Translations under genes and position numbers: made by a program | Assembly: GCA_024195265.1 (NCBI GenBank) | Contig: JAJLRJ010000006.1 | Coordinates: 3,034,501-3,098,500, forward strand | Direction: 5' to 3' | Origin: Dendrophyllia cribrosa | Taxonomy: Eukaryota; Cnidaria; Anthozoa; Scleractinia; Dendrophylliidae | Length of the DNA stretch: 64,000 nucleotides | Shown: positions 40,031 through 53,606 of the stretch, piece after piece | Numbering within the stretch: position 1 is the stretch's first letter | Layout of the letters: the number at the start of each line of letters is the position of its first letter | The notes under the pieces: model-generated | What the model was told of the DNA's origin: nothing | Seen by the model: only the letters and a program-made list of their open reading frames with translations | Database searches by the model: none

Positions 40031-41074
40031 CGCCTGACTTACAGATTTGAGCTATCAGTCTTAACTGATCGCATGATCCGATTAAAAATATGGTTACGTT
40101 CATAAAAATATAGCACTTTTTAGTAGGTTTTTATTGTTCTGAACATTACAATTACAGCTGAATGTTATTAAACGCTAGAGGTCTGAGATCCATGGAAACT
40201 TCTGAATTCTTCGGAACATCTTCGGACTACAACTTCGGACATCTTCAGAATAGATCGGGTTGTCTTCGCATTTGGTCGGGTCGCCTTCGGAAATCCTGGC
40301 ACTCCCACCAAACAATTCTCACGCCTATCACTCGGAAAATGTTGGCAGGTATACTACTGTAAGAACACCTCAAAACAAGAGCGCTTTCCTTTTGTATGGA
40401 AAATCCGGTTGTTCCGGTGGTAAATCAAATGAAACAGACTTTTCCACTGGAAATTTTACGGCAAAAAAAGGAAAACCTTCTGAGGTAGTCTTCTTTTCTC
40501 GTTTTTGCCGAAATGATCGGAAAATCCTGAACCTGCGTCCCACTAGTGCCATGCTCCTTGATGAATTAAAGGCCATGTTTGTTTTTGCAAATCGTTAGTA
40601 CCCAGTCTTCTCAAGAAATAAAAAGCAACTCCTTGCAAAAGGAACACGCTCTTCGTTCCGTTTTGATTGAGGACAATTTGTCCTATTCCTTTCAACAGGA
40701 AATGCTACCCGGTTTTTCCATTCAAATGGAAAGCACCTAGAGTTTACTGCTCAAATTTGAGGGTTATGTAATGTTTGGGAGCAAAGTTACAGGTGGTCAA
40801 ATTGGGGAATTTTTACAGATACTTGTGTGGAAGACGGGCATTTACCCGTTAAGTCATACGGCAAATAAGTGTAAATTTGTCCAAATACACTATCTTATAT
40901 CTTCGCTCCCAAACATTCATGTCTCCCAAGAAAACGGCTACTTGAAAAACAGTGATAAAGGTGAATGAAAGAATTTTTACGCCTTTTGCGCCGTAAAATA
41001 TAGGCAAAAATAGAATTAAGGGTGGGTATCCTCTCATAGATTTGTCGATGTATTGATCTTTACCAGCAATAGAG
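40031..41074. other. Non-coding stretch
   Basis: No supported gene. A frame at 40260-40598 (112 codons) has no recognisable domain. Confidence 0.45.
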
Positions 41075-41275
41075 CGGTTGTCAATCGAGTGTCCAAAGTA
41101 ACAATGGCTTTGGTTTTCATTGCTACGCTTCGTGATTGGCTAAAAGTTCTCGCGCCACTTTATCAACCAATCAGAAGTAAAACCAAAACCAATTGTAACT
41201 TACTCGCACGCGTTTTCCCGCGCTTAGCCGCGGCTACCAGCATTTGCTTCGAGTTGTGATTGATTCATTGGAATG
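41075..41275. mobile_element. MITE-like element copy 2 (relative of 5019-5300)
   Basis: Shares CATTGCTACGCTTCGTGATT, CTCGCGCCACTTTATC, AATCAGAAGTAAAACCAAAA and GCACGCGTTTTCCCGCGCTT with the copy at 5 kb. Terminal parts are less clear. Confidence 0.75.
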
Positions 41276-41324
41276 TCACCGTCTCTCGGCCAAACGTAAA
41301 ATAATACGGCAAACTGATCTTTTT

Positions 41325-41366
41325 GCCCAACATTTCGGTTGGAAACACTAACCTTCGATGGGGGCT
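41325..41366 (-). ncRNA. Decayed hammerhead-like motif of the Penelope type
   Basis: On the minus strand: GCCC, a broken core (CCATCGA where CTGATGA is expected), stem II GGTT..AACC, GAAA, TGTT, GGGC. The architecture matches 33941-33982 but the core is lost, so it is certainly not a working ribozyme. GGCAAACTGATCTTTTT follows it downstream in the minus-strand sense, as at 3348. Confidence 0.5.
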
Positions 41367-41684
41367 AAAACATAAAGATGGGTATCTATGTTAAGTTTAT
41401 CTTATTGGCTAGTGGAATTGTTGTGAGATCCACGTTGAAGCCTGTTGACGACCGCGCCTCCATCTAAGAAGAAAAGGAAAAAATGCTTGTAATTTTTATC
41501 GTTCAAAAAATGGTCGTTTTGCAGAATTTACGGAAGAGTTTTTTAAGATGAAAAATGTTGTGACGATTTAGACTGCCAGCTACAGTTTTTCTGCTCGCTT
41601 TTTATTTCTCTAGTGTGATCATACAGGCTATGAATCTGACTGCGAAATATCAGAGATAATACTGAATATGACAGCAGGTTTGAC

Positions 41685-41950
41685 TTTCTTTGGTCACACT
41701 TAAGACGTCACTTAAGGATTTCATCCACAGACTCAAACGTTAGAACGTCATTGTATAGCATAATAAACAGTACCACAGGAAAGTACTGCTCAATAGCTTT
41801 CATTTGAATGGTCACACTTTAGGATTTCATCCACGGACTCAAAAGTTAGAACTATCTTGTACAGTATAATAAACAGTACCACAAAATAAGAAATGCTCGA
41901 CAGTAGCTTTCATTTGACTGTTCGCAATTTAGAATTTCATTTAAACGGTT
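41685..41950 (-). repeat. 106-bp satellite array 4 (about 2.4 copies)
   Basis: Same unit, minus orientation. The outer copy is decayed (CAGTAGCTTTCATTTGACTG). Confidence 0.9.
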
Positions 41951-42584
41951 TGATTGTGGGTGCGAGGGAGTTAAGTGGAAGCTTAAGTTTGGACATAACA
42001 GAAAACTGAGGAGCGAGTTCCACTCTGAAGTAAGCACAATGTTGTCTAGTTTACACGCAGAAAATTAATAACACACCATGACAAAAGAAACAGTTTCCAA
42101 GTAAATATCCTCTTGCTTCCATTGACAGAACTTAATTTGATATTGTGTATATTCTGAAGTTGAAAGGACTTTAATTTATAAATGGTCATAATTTTTTTTA
42201 ATTTAGATAACAGAGGCACTTTTTACCGCTCAATATATAGACCTTTTTACAACACCTGCTAAGAAAATGAAACAATTTAAAAGCTTCGCTGACATCCCTT
42301 TACTTATGTCATCCACTTCCTGTGTAATAAAGTTTCGAGGATAAAAACATAAACATGGCCTTGACATAACCTCCAGTATGTTTTTTCTTTGTTTTAATCA
42401 GTTGTAATTATTTACTTAATTCAACTTCCTAAGAAATAACAAAGGTTTTTCAAGCAAAAATGTTCGTTTCTATATGCAATCGATGCCGATTGTTTTGGTG
42501 AACTTTCTAGCTTCAAATGCAATTCAATCCATTCGCGGTCTCATTTCAAATTTCCTTTCAATAAAAAAAATCCCAAATTTCTTT

Positions 42585-42735
42585 CTGTAAAGTACTGTAA
42601 AATAAATGGTACCATGCAAAAGTACTGCCGAAGAGGTTTCATTTGAATGGTCACACCATAGGATTTCGTCCACAGACTAAGAAGTTGGAACTACACTACA
42701 TGTCTCCATTATTGACTTTGGGATCGAGTGACAGG
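42585..42735 (-). repeat. Diverged 106-bp satellite relative, subfamily copy 2
   Basis: Inverse of the 23145-23270 copy including the shared flank GGAGACATGTAGTGTAGTTC and GGTACCATT(T). The two form a subfamily distinct from the tandem arrays. Confidence 0.7.
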
Positions 42736-43714
42736 GTGAAGAATATTATTATCGATCAGAGAATAGGCATATTTATTACGTTAGTTAAATGTTGTTACTT
42801 TTAAAGTGATACCGCACTTTCTTTGAGAAAATATACTTCGATTTGAGAAATATTTATTCTCTAGATATTTCCAGTCATCGCAACATCTTTTCATTAAAAG
42901 CCACGTTTTTAAAAAGATTTTGACGAAAGAAGTCATGCTCTATACATGAATTTTAATTAATCAAAAGGGGAAGTGGGTAAATTTAATATTTGGTCTTATC
43001 TTCAGTCACAAAGATGAGAGACATTCCATTTCTTAAAAAAAAAATCAAAGAAAAGATGTGTGATTTTTGAGTTTTGTTTGGTGCGAAAATTGTGTAACCT
43101 TTAATTTTTCTCGATCTTTCAAAATTAAAGCACACATCATAATTGCTTATCGGGTTTACATAATAACAGCTAAAAGCAACCTCCTAAAGCAAAGCCAGCG
43201 TGCCTGTGCAATTCATAACAGATAACGAAAAAAAAATAGAAATATATATAGTTTCGTTTTTCTTTTCGACGTTTGAAAAATAGAACTATAAGTGATATGA
43301 CTTACAACTGAAAATACAAGAAAAGAGATGGAAAGATTTACTTTCATATGCAGTGATATAGTTTGTAAATCACGATTATTATATCTTATCTTTTTTACCG
43401 AGGTGGGCATGTGTAATGTGGTTCTAACATGGGCTGTGTCATTGAGGTTTTTGATGTTTTTGTCTAAAACTGTGGTGAAATTAAAACGGAGCATCTTATT
43501 TCAAAAACTCATGAAACGATCTGGAAAAAAATTGACCCAATTGTTTCAAGTTACAATCTCTTTCCATCTCGCCTGGCTATCACATCTGTACTCAGAGACG
43601 ATTGTTTATAGTTCCAGTGCATCGTAAAGTAATTTTAAATAAAACTGGGCCATTAGTTTTGGGCTTCCATCAATTTAGGGCTTTTTGGCTTTTAAAGTGA
43701 CACATAGCTCCTTT
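42736..43714. other. AT-rich non-coding stretch
   Basis: No gene or repeat recognised. The 99-codon frame at 43328 has no domain. Confidence 0.45.
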
Positions 43715-45530
43715 AAGTCTGTTGATGAAATCCTAAAGTGTGACTACTTAAATGAACGCTTTTGAGTCAGTGAGTACTTTCCTGTGGCACTGTTTATTAT
43801 GCTGTACAAGGTGGTTCCAACTTTTGAGTCTGTGGATAAAATCCTAAAGTGTGACCATTCAAATAAAAGCTACTAAGCAGCACTTTCCTGTGGTGCTGTT
43901 TATTATGCTGTACAAGGTGGCTCTACCTGTTGAGTCCGTGGATGAAATCCTACAGTGTGACCATTCAAATGAAAGCTGTTAAGCAGTACTTTCCTGTGGT
44001 ACTGTTTATTATGCTGTACAAGGTGGTTCTAGCTTTTGAGTCTGTGGATATAAGAAATCCTAATAAATGACCATTGAAAGAAAAGCTATTGTGAAGTACT
44101 TTCCCATGGTGGTGCTGTTTAATGTGCTTTACAAGGTGGTCGAGTCTGTTGATAAAACCTAAAATGCAACATTTCATTGAGAGCTAATACTGAGAACTTC
44201 TTTTCTGTGATGTTGTTTCTTATGCTGTGCAAAGTGGTTCTAACTTTTGAGTCTGTGAAAGAAATCCTAAAGTGTGACCATTCAGTTAAAAGCTACTGAG
44301 CAGTACTTTCCTGTGGTGCTGTTTATTATGCTGTACAAAGTGGTCGGGGCCGTCTAACTTTCGAGTCTGTGGCGGATGAAATATTCATATGAAAGCTACT
44401 GAGCAGTACAATAACTTTCCTGTGGTACTGTTTATTGTGCTGTACAAAGTGGTTCTAACTTTTGAGTCTGTGGAAGAAATCCTAAAGTGTGATCATTCAA
44501 TTAAAAGCTACTGAGCAGTACTTTCCTGTGGTGCTGTTTATTATGCTGTACAAGGTGGTCGGGGCCGTCTAACTTTCGAGTCTGTGGCGGATGAGATATT
44601 CAAATGAAAGCTACTGAGCAGTACAATAACTTTCCTGTGGTGCTGTTTATTGTGCTGTACAAGGTGGTTCTAACTTTTGAGTCTGTGTATGAAATCCTAA
44701 AGTGTGACCATTCAAATGAAAGCTACTGAGCAGTACTTTCCTGTGGTGCTGTTTATTATGCTGTACAAGGTGGTTCTAACTTTTGAGTCTGTGTATGAAA
44801 TCCTAAAGTGTGACCATTCAAATGAAAGCTATTGAGCAGTACTTTCCTGTGGTGCTGTTTATTATGTTGTACAATGTGGTTCTTACTGTTGAGTCTGTGG
44901 ATGAAATCCTAAAGTGTGACCATTCAAATGAAAGCTACTGAGCAGTACTTTCCTGCGGTACTGTTTATTATGCTGTACAAGGTGGTTCTAACTTTTGAGT
45001 CTGTGGATGAAATCCTAAAGTGTGACCATTCAAATGAAAGCTATTGAGCAGTACTTTCCTGTGGTACTGTTTATTATGCTGTACAAGGTGGTTCTAACTT
45101 TCGAGTCTGTGAATGAAATCCTAAAGTGTAACCATTCAAATGAAAGCTACTGAGCAGTACTTTCCTGTGGTACTGTTAATTATGCTGTACAATGTAGTTC
45201 TAACTTTTGAGTCTGTGTATGAAATCCTAAAGTGTGACCATTCAAATGAAAGCTATTGAGCAGTTCTTTCCTGTGGTGCTGTCAATTACGTTGTACAAGG
45301 TGGTCCTTACTGTTGAGTCTGTGGATGAAATCCTTAAGTGCGACCATCAAAATGAAAGATACTCAGCAGTACTTTTCTGTGGTGCATTTATGCTGTACAA
45401 AGTGCATGGTTCTAGCTTTCAGTTGAGTCTGTGATGAAATCCTCAAGAATGACCATTTAAATTAAAGCTCTTGAGTGGAACTTTTCTTTGGTGTTGTTTA
45501 TTATGCTGTACACATACAAGATGGCTCAAA
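43715..45530 (+). repeat. 106-bp satellite array 5 (about 17 copies), with a dimeric higher-order block
   Basis: Longest array in the window. Between about 44222 and 44640 two consecutive ~206-bp dimers share private changes: GTGGTCGGGGCCGTCTAACT, then GTCTGTGGCGGATGA, and GCAGTACAATAACTTTCCTG. The remaining copies are closer to the plain unit. Confidence 0.95.
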
Positions 45531-45577
45531 CTTTTAAGTCTATTGTTGAAATCCCAAAGAGCGACATTCAATATATT

Positions 45578-45950
45578 TTCACTCCGGTCTTCTTCTTATG
45601 ATCTTCGCGGCAATTACATTCTGTCACTTAGTAAACCTAGAACAACTAGATATGGCTTTAATTCGTTTTCGTATTTCTCGGCTAAGCTGTGGAATGCGCT
45701 GCCTGATTGTATCCGTACTAGTGTATTTAAAGACTTTTGAAGGAAAATCCAGGGTTGTAACTTTGTGTAGTCGCTCAGTTTTCGCTAAGCTGAACGAATT
45801 TCTAATGATATAAGTTTATTTGTAAATACTGTATATTTTAAGAGTATAATGTATTTTTTGTTACTTTTATGTTCTTGAAGATATTAGCTTCTGTAAGCTA
45901 CTCTGCAATTCGAGGGGAAATAACGTTTATGTACGTATGTATGTATGTAT
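45578..45950 (+). mobile_element. LINE 3' end (C-terminus of reverse transcriptase ORF) with ATGT tail
   Basis: Peptide RSSSYDLRGNYILSLSKPRT then YFSAKLWNALPDCIRTSVFK matches the typical C-terminal end of CR1/L2/Jockey-like non-LTR retrotransposon proteins (the ...FSYxGAxLWNSLP... block), followed by a stop (TGA) and ~190 bp of 3' UTR ending in a GTATGTATGTATGTATT microsatellite, the usual LINE tail. 5'-truncated; inserted at the edge of the satellite array. Confidence 0.82.
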
Positions 45951-46249
45951 TCAATTTCACTGTAGCATCAACGCATAACAAAGCCTTTAAAAGTCTTTTA
46001 AAGCTTCGTTTCGCCTCTGAATTAATAGTATTCATACAACTACGTTCTTTAACATTTACGGGATTTTTAAAAATACAGTTTGGCAGGATTCCTGTGCGAT
46101 TAAAATAAATATCGTTTATTAGCCTCAAAATTCTTCTGTGTTCACAAAAACAACGCAGCGGTGTTTCACCTAGCTTATATAATATGCTTAAAACATAAAA
46201 TGGAACGCACAATTAAATTTTATCTTTTCCTCTTTGCAGTGTATATAGT

Positions 46250-49200
46250 TAAAGCGAGATTGAACGCTAAAATCGTATTTTAGGCGGTGGAAAAACGGCC
46301 ATTTTCGACAAATCCTCAGAGATTACCCGAAGTGTTCCCGAAAACACAACAGAATTCCAAAAGTTTTCGAGTCAACTGTGCTTATCAGATACTTTAGTTT
46401 GCCGATAACACGAGTCCCTGTCGGAAAGCGCGGGCTCGATCGGAAACGAGATTCGGAATCATTTAATATATGCCGAATCTAAACATCCAAAACAATGAAC
46501 TTTATATTAATTTACATATTTCTAGCGTTGGAAGATCTTGAGAAATTCCATTTTTTTTAAAATAAAGGGCACTTATTGTCAAGGTTAAGTCAGAAAATGA
46601 AATAGTCATTTCATTTAATCTGTTTGCTTTTTCGAACACGATTGAAACAGTCGGACCTAAAATTTGTTCATAACCGGAATTCTTATTTGTTTTCGCAATT
46701 TACTTGGGATTTCTACAAAATTGGAACATTAAAGTTTAAATCTAGCTGTCTTATATGGAATAAACAAAGTATTTACTGTGGAGGATTTAATCATTCAAAA
46801 ACATTTTCAGTCATGATCATCTGTCTTTGAGTTACAACCTTCCAATTTCTGTTTCTGTATCATAACGTAATTATTTTGCAAGCAATGCGGATATTTTGAA
46901 GGCATTCTGTTAAAAAAACCCTGGGGCATTTTCACTTTCTATATCGACCGACAATGTTTGTGAAGCACGTACCAATTTGGGAAACGGTTTTTAACAAAAT
47001 CGTAACTATGAATTGAATTGAATCTTCCAATAAAAGGCCAGAATGTTAGGCCTTAATTAATAAGAATACATGAAAAACGAAACATTGTGACTATGTAGGG
47101 AGGTAAAAAACATTCAAAACCCTAAATGCTCAGCAACTGGTCACAACATTAATAATATGTGATCTTATTAGAGCTAAAACATTGACTCAAAAGCTGCCGT
47201 AAACAATGTATTTGTTGGACACGCCAAGAACTGAAAATAATAAACTCAACGCGATTGTTTATCGAAGCAGCCAGTACTGATATATGCCGACACATTCAGT
47301 GTTAAAACAAGATGGAATATTTTTTCATCCGGTCCCTAAGTATTCACATATATTAATACGAAATCATCACCTTTAGCCTTGATAAGCTGTAAAACCAAAA
47401 CATCAAAGAGATAACAGCTTTTAATTCATGCAGCGACATTATCGCTTATCACTTATCAGAAATTCAACGAAACACTAATATCGCAGCATACAATCGTATA
47501 ATCTTTATTCAAAAGCTGTGAGATCGAAACGAGCCATTACGGGAAAAAATATCGCCCTTTTCAGTTTAGTGACTAATTTTCTTTTAAGCGTGCCATAAAA
47601 ATAGTATAGTTGTTTGAAAATGTCACAAGTAATGCATTTCCGATCGAATGTTTCAATAATAATCAGTCCGGCCTATATTTTCTTTATGTAACTAGGGTTT
47701 AATTTATAAGTTGCATTTTGGAGTCTTATATTAATTCAAAAAGTCGAAAATATTCTAATTTTCTTTAGTGAGGCTGTTTTATTATTGACTTAGTCGCAAG
47801 ATAAAAGGTTCTAAAAGAATTTTCAAGCAATTATCGTTTAAGAGGGTACGGCGGAAGAAAGATTGAAGTTGAATTGAATGCCGACAGCAGGAATAAAGCC
47901 GGATCGGACAAACAGTTCTCGAGATCCTTTCATAAGCTAAGGTTGAAAAATTTGAAAGACAATGAAGGTCGTGCCTTTTTTGCCAAGAGCAAATATACAG
48001 ACGGGGCGATCGCTTATTTTGCTCTAATTTGCGTCTTTTAGCTTCTATGGGCATCTGCCAATCCGTAAACAACCCCAGAGAAACAGGGACTACAGCTGAA
48101 TGACACAAGATGGGTTTAAAATTTGACAACTGTATGAATCTTTTATTGAGAAGAAAATGTTAATTGAAGGGAAAATCTTTCAGTGACAATGGAAGCATAA
48201 AAAAGAGCACTATTTGAGAGGCTGTTTATTTCAACATCGAAACGATTTTTTGTTTGTAACTTTACAGTTAAATCTGCTGAATAAAGAAGTATTCTCGGCC
48301 AGTTGACAAATTGCGTTATGAAAAGGTATTTGGGATGTTTCCACGGAAGCAGTGGTAATGGGAAATCTCCTTTGAAGCGGAATGTCATTAAAGAGAAGTC
48401 CTTTTGTTTACCACGAACAATATTTTCGCGCAACAAGCAGCAATAAACACCACGTAATACAAATTTATCGAAAATGCGATTAGTTGAACGCAACGGAACC
48501 AAGCGGGGTTGAAAAGCTAACGAGCCTGTCTTTAAAATTTCCCGGTAATTCAATCACTAACTAGCGTGTTGGAGGCAAATGTGCGCGTTCGGACAATTTG
48601 AATTTAGTTATGTATTGTAAATTGCGCCAGTAATAGATTCGAAGTGACATGAAGTCTTCATGGGAAAGTCTTTTAAAGCAAGCACCTGTTTAGTTCAAGC
48701 CATCAGCGATCAATTTACTGATTCCAAGTAGCTGCGGCATGCTTTCAAGGGCCAAAATAAATCGCGTATTAACCGGTCGTGCGTTGATATTCTGTATAAG
48801 CCCTCAAGATTGTCAATTTTACAGCACGTCCGCGCGAGCAAGGAAAAAGTGTTTTGAAAGTATACCAACATTCTGTTGTTGAAAGAAGGCGAGATATGGA
48901 GTTTGAACACGGCGGGGTACCATTTAGAGAACAAAGGCTAGGAAACGAGATTCAAACTAAATAGCGCTCTGTCATCTTACGAGACCATTAAAAGCGTGCA
49001 ATTAGTGACTATTGACGGTGTGTCTTTGAAAGAAAATTCGTTTATTCGGTGAAAAAGCGATATTTCTCCAGGAAACGGTCTCCGCGCGATTTCGTTGATT
49101 ACCGCAGACGAATGAATAACTGCGTCATTGCAAATGATCCAACCTGGGCCGCAAGTTCGACGCAAGTAAAACCCACATTTTTCAGTACTAATTTAAAATA

Positions 49201-52200
49201 GATTTGGCAAACACATGAGGGGTTACCATGCAGATATTTAGCAGCGTAAAACATGGTTCCATTATGTGGTTCCAAATGTGCAGACGTAGCTTGAAAAATA
49301 TTTTTACGCGAAACAGGCCCAGTATGAGTTCTGTGAGATATTAGAACGTCTGTGTAAGATGTATTTTTACAGCGCAGCGAAAGCGTTGGCGATGTTCGTT
49401 GTCTTTGAGCGAATAGCGTCATTGTAACTGGGCAATCGAAGATTACTGAAGGGAATTCGAGTCGATCAAATAACAATAGAGAAACGTATGTTGAATAATT
49501 TACGGTGAACAAAGAATAGCCCCACTTCGAAAAAAACAACTTGAGGGATATCTTGTTTGGAAAATGTTCAAGTCTGGCATTCAAGTTCGGCCAGTAGCTA
49601 GAAAACAATATGAACGCATCAATATAAAAAAAACACGATGAATAAATGAATTTCAAAATCAATTTAAGACCTCGTTTATTTTTTCTTTCGCAGACAGTAT
49701 CAACTACATCATGTAAATTGGTCGTTATCAGCTATCGAATAAGAAATATTTACATCCCAGCTTTCAAACCAGCAGGAAATGGATTGTAGAGAAGTCCTTT
49801 CTCCGCCCTGGAGAAAAATTAATTTCGAGAAGCAGGCTGTGATAAGAGAGCAAGAAATTAAACAAAATGAAATAACAAAAGGAATACGGAAATATGCTAG
49901 CTCCGGTGAGCTTTCTTGAACAAGGGAAGCCTCGAAACACTTGCGATAAGTGCTAAAAGAAGGACAGACTGCTAACAGCAGTTATTTCTGTTGAAAAGCC
50001 CAGTTAAATGCCATAAACATAAGGCTTTTCAAATAGAGGTTTAATGAAAGCCTTCGCCGCATGGTGCAGACTTTGCGAACAAAGATGAAAGTCCCGTTTC
50101 CGTGGTAACTTTTTTCATAATAACTTGAATGGTTGAACTAAGAGCTCTAATCGCGACGCCGCGGCATTCGACATGAAACAAATTAAAGGAGTTTAAAAAG
50201 AAATTATAAAATCTATTTGTTATCATCCTGAAAGCAAATTGGGTAAAGTTTTTCTTTCCTGATTAATCATGGAAAGACAGCGAGGGAGTAGATGTTGCCA
50301 GCAGTAGAAAACTCCTGAGGAGGAGATAGACGCTAATTGTTGCTAGACTAAATTAAATTGGACTGATATAAAAACTAACGCTTTTGTGTTCTCTGGCCGA
50401 GTCGCTAATATAAGCCATGATCTCTTGCTCTCAAGCTAAGAAAACAAAATAACACACTTGTTTTTTTTTTAATGCATGGATCAATACGCCAAAATAGCGC
50501 CAAGTTTTTTATTTTCAGGCTCCCGCGCGGAACTGCATGGATAAAGATATTTTTCTTCCTTTCTCGCGCGGTTATTCATAGCAATAGAATAAATATTCAA
50601 TGGCATGTGTCCGAAATCTGAAAAACGAAAACTCCCTGGCAACGAAATGAAAGGATTATCAGCTGTACCAACATAAACTCATTTATTCGCGTCACTGGCG
50701 AAAAGCGCATTGCAGAATACTGCGTCTTTTGAAATCTTTTCAATTTCAATTTGCAACTAAGCGAGATCGTTGAGTGCCAAACTCAGCCCCCGCAAACTGT
50801 AAATTGGCGCGTGTAGAATTGCTCGCGCAATTAACTTTTTAGCAGCGAACGATTGGCGTCGAGTAATGGAGGCTTGTTGAGTAAAAATCGCAAATGGTTA
50901 ACTCATTTCGACGCAGTAGTGTTGGCGCTCAATGCTGTCATATAAGTGCTCTATTATGAAAGAATTCCAGCTGACCCAACATAAAAGAGTATACATCAGG
51001 GCAACAACGGAGCGTAGTCAATAAATAAGATGCAAAGATATTAAGAATTTGCCACTGTAAATGAATACTACTGCAGACAGAAAAAAAGAAGTTTTCCTCG
51101 ATACGACAAGCACCCTTGACAGCACTGAAAAACAACAGGCTCTCTCCGACTTTAAAAAACCTAAGTCAACATTCGTTCATGCACCTGCCAAAAATATGAC
51201 CTTCGTTTATCGTTCCGTTCAGTTTGACCGCGAAGTTTTATTTCTTCGGCGTTTTGTCTAATTTTTCTTAGTCCTCATCAAAAGCGCAAATGAGAAACGC
51301 AAAGTTATAGTGTTGAGCATTTCACTTCATTCCGCGTCGCGGGAAACTTTTTAAGCGAATTAAATTAACATATCTCACTGTATTGTCAACATCCCTTCGA
51401 CAGGTTGAAAATCGAACATCCCTTTTCCGATGAGAAAGAAGAGGCCATATGGGTTGCTTTTGCGCGAAATAGCGCCCCGCTTAGTTTTCAACCTCAACGA
51501 AACAAGATGGGATACGAATCGAAAGTTAAACGAGTTAAAAGAATACTAATGAAGGCTCTCGCTGTGATTCGACCATGGAATCAAAACTCGGTCTTGTATC
51601 CTCTGCGCCCCGATCATCGCGATCACGAACTGCACGGCAAAAAAACTCGCGATATTTGCGAAAGAAGCGGAAGCTCTTTTGCGATGCGACGCACTGCTAC
51701 CCTTCAGGACAAGTTTAATTGTACAAAAATCCGCCATTGAAACAACGCAATATGGCTAAAGTAAAAACGCTTTCTTTGTTGACAATAAAGACAATGAACT
51801 AAAACTCCCACCATCGGATCGTGATCTATGCCTTAACTGTCGCAGTACATTCTCGCGAATTTTTCAACTGCCTCGATAAAAATTCCCCGCGTCTTTAAGG
51901 AATTGTTAGTTTGCGCTCTCGCTTACCAGAATATGATTGATAATTCGATATGTTGGGCGAGAAAAGGGGAAAACTGAGTAAACGTTAATAACAAACATTG
52001 AGGCAAAATAATGAATATTCTTAATCGAACAAAAATTCCAATATGGTTAGAAATTATGCATTTCTAACATCATTATTGCGCTAAATGTGATGAATTCCAA
52101 ACTCTCGCAGTTTGAAAATGAGTATTTCTACGTTTCGACAAGTTTTCTTTGATGAATATAATTTTTAAGAGACGTAGAAAATTTTAAAACACACGTGCAT

Positions 52201-53600
52201 AAATTCTATCACACGGGGTGTGAAAATAAACCTAGCATTTCACTAAATGGATTTTCGCGGTCTCCGAAATGCGCGCCTAAGTATTTCTATTGCTGATACG
52301 ACAAATATGGTTGATCGGTCAAGAAATACATGTTTTGCGTAAACAAATAAAAAAAGACAGTCTTGTGGAAAGCACAGGATTTCTAATAAAGACATCTTGG
52401 CTCATCTGTATCCGATATTCATTTTAATGTTACTACGTTTGATCGGGACAGCCGCATTGTTGAATACTTGTGTGAAAGTAACTGTCGCATAGAAACATCG
52501 TGTGGTGGATTTGACAAAGAATTCCTCACCGAAATAGAAAGGTTGTCTTAACAGCGGCAGTGTGAAATACATCGGCAAACAAAGAAGCGACCACGATTTT
52601 TACTTTGCAGTAAATTAAATGAAGCGAGGGAAGCTTCGCTTTTGACAAATATTGCTTTACAATGACGACCGAGCCATCTGTTTTTTAAACTGTCCAAACT
52701 TTCTGAAAGAGCAATTCAATATTCAAATTCTGCTCAGATAAAACCCCTTAAGGCTATACGAGTGTCGTGAAATAAAAGACGTAAAATAAACACTTTCGGC
52801 CAAAGAATAGATGATCGCAAAAACACGATCTTCGACCTAAAAATGCGATCGCGCCAGTGAACCAACCCTGCGTTATTTTTTCTCCTACCGCGCAAATTTC
52901 ATCAAGTTGACAAGCGATCTTTACGTGCAAAATTCTTCGCTAAAGAGGATCAATCAAGGGGAAGCTAGGAGACGCAAGTCATCGACAATTTCATTAGATT
53001 CCATTCTTTGATTTTATCTTTTGACTCAATGAGATTCTTCAACGGAGTGATTACCGTATGTCAGTGACTTTATCTACCAAATTAGAGAGCGCGCGCTTCA
53101 TATCCACAAGGAGTCCTCAATAACTGAAGCCGCGGAAATCTACCTTGAAAACTTCAAATGAGCAACAAAGACCACTTTAATCTTTTCTTCCGTTTACTGA
53201 ATAGAAACTTTTCCATCAAAGAATCCGCTAACTTTCTACAAAATATTAATATCAGTATAGTGGGAAATTTTTCTGGAGGCAGCTGCGTGCTTCTCAAAGA
53301 ACAAACACAACTTGCCTACCATAACAGCGCACGTAGGACAACTAACAAATTGGACATAAAAAATTATACAGATTTGAACTACTTATAACTTAAAACTGGA
53401 CTTTCGCAAATTTACAGTATGTGAAAGAATTCGCTCGAATACACCTTCCCTTACATAGAAATTTGTACAATACGCTTTAAATTCATATGGTTGTTCTATC
53501 TCATTGTCTTGGCGTCTTTGTAAATATAATACTTTTTTACAATTTTCATACAACAAATATACATCATGGCAAATTTTTTCTGTCTCTTTATATCAAGAAA
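46250..53600. other. Repeat-poor non-coding domain, downstream side of INSM
   Basis: None of the repeat families seen elsewhere in the window was noticed here. Several minus-strand frames of 115-187 codons occur (47782-48129, 48143-48553, 49099-49662), but they lack recognisable domains or splice context and are more likely chance. Likely INSM 3' UTR near 53.4-53.6 kb plus possible regulatory DNA. Confidence 0.5.
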
Positions 53601-53606
53601 AAGAGT

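Noticed and set aside
49099..49662. 187-codon minus-strand frame as a gene
   Set aside because: No recognisable domain, uneven composition, no splice partners; kept only as a low-interest observation.
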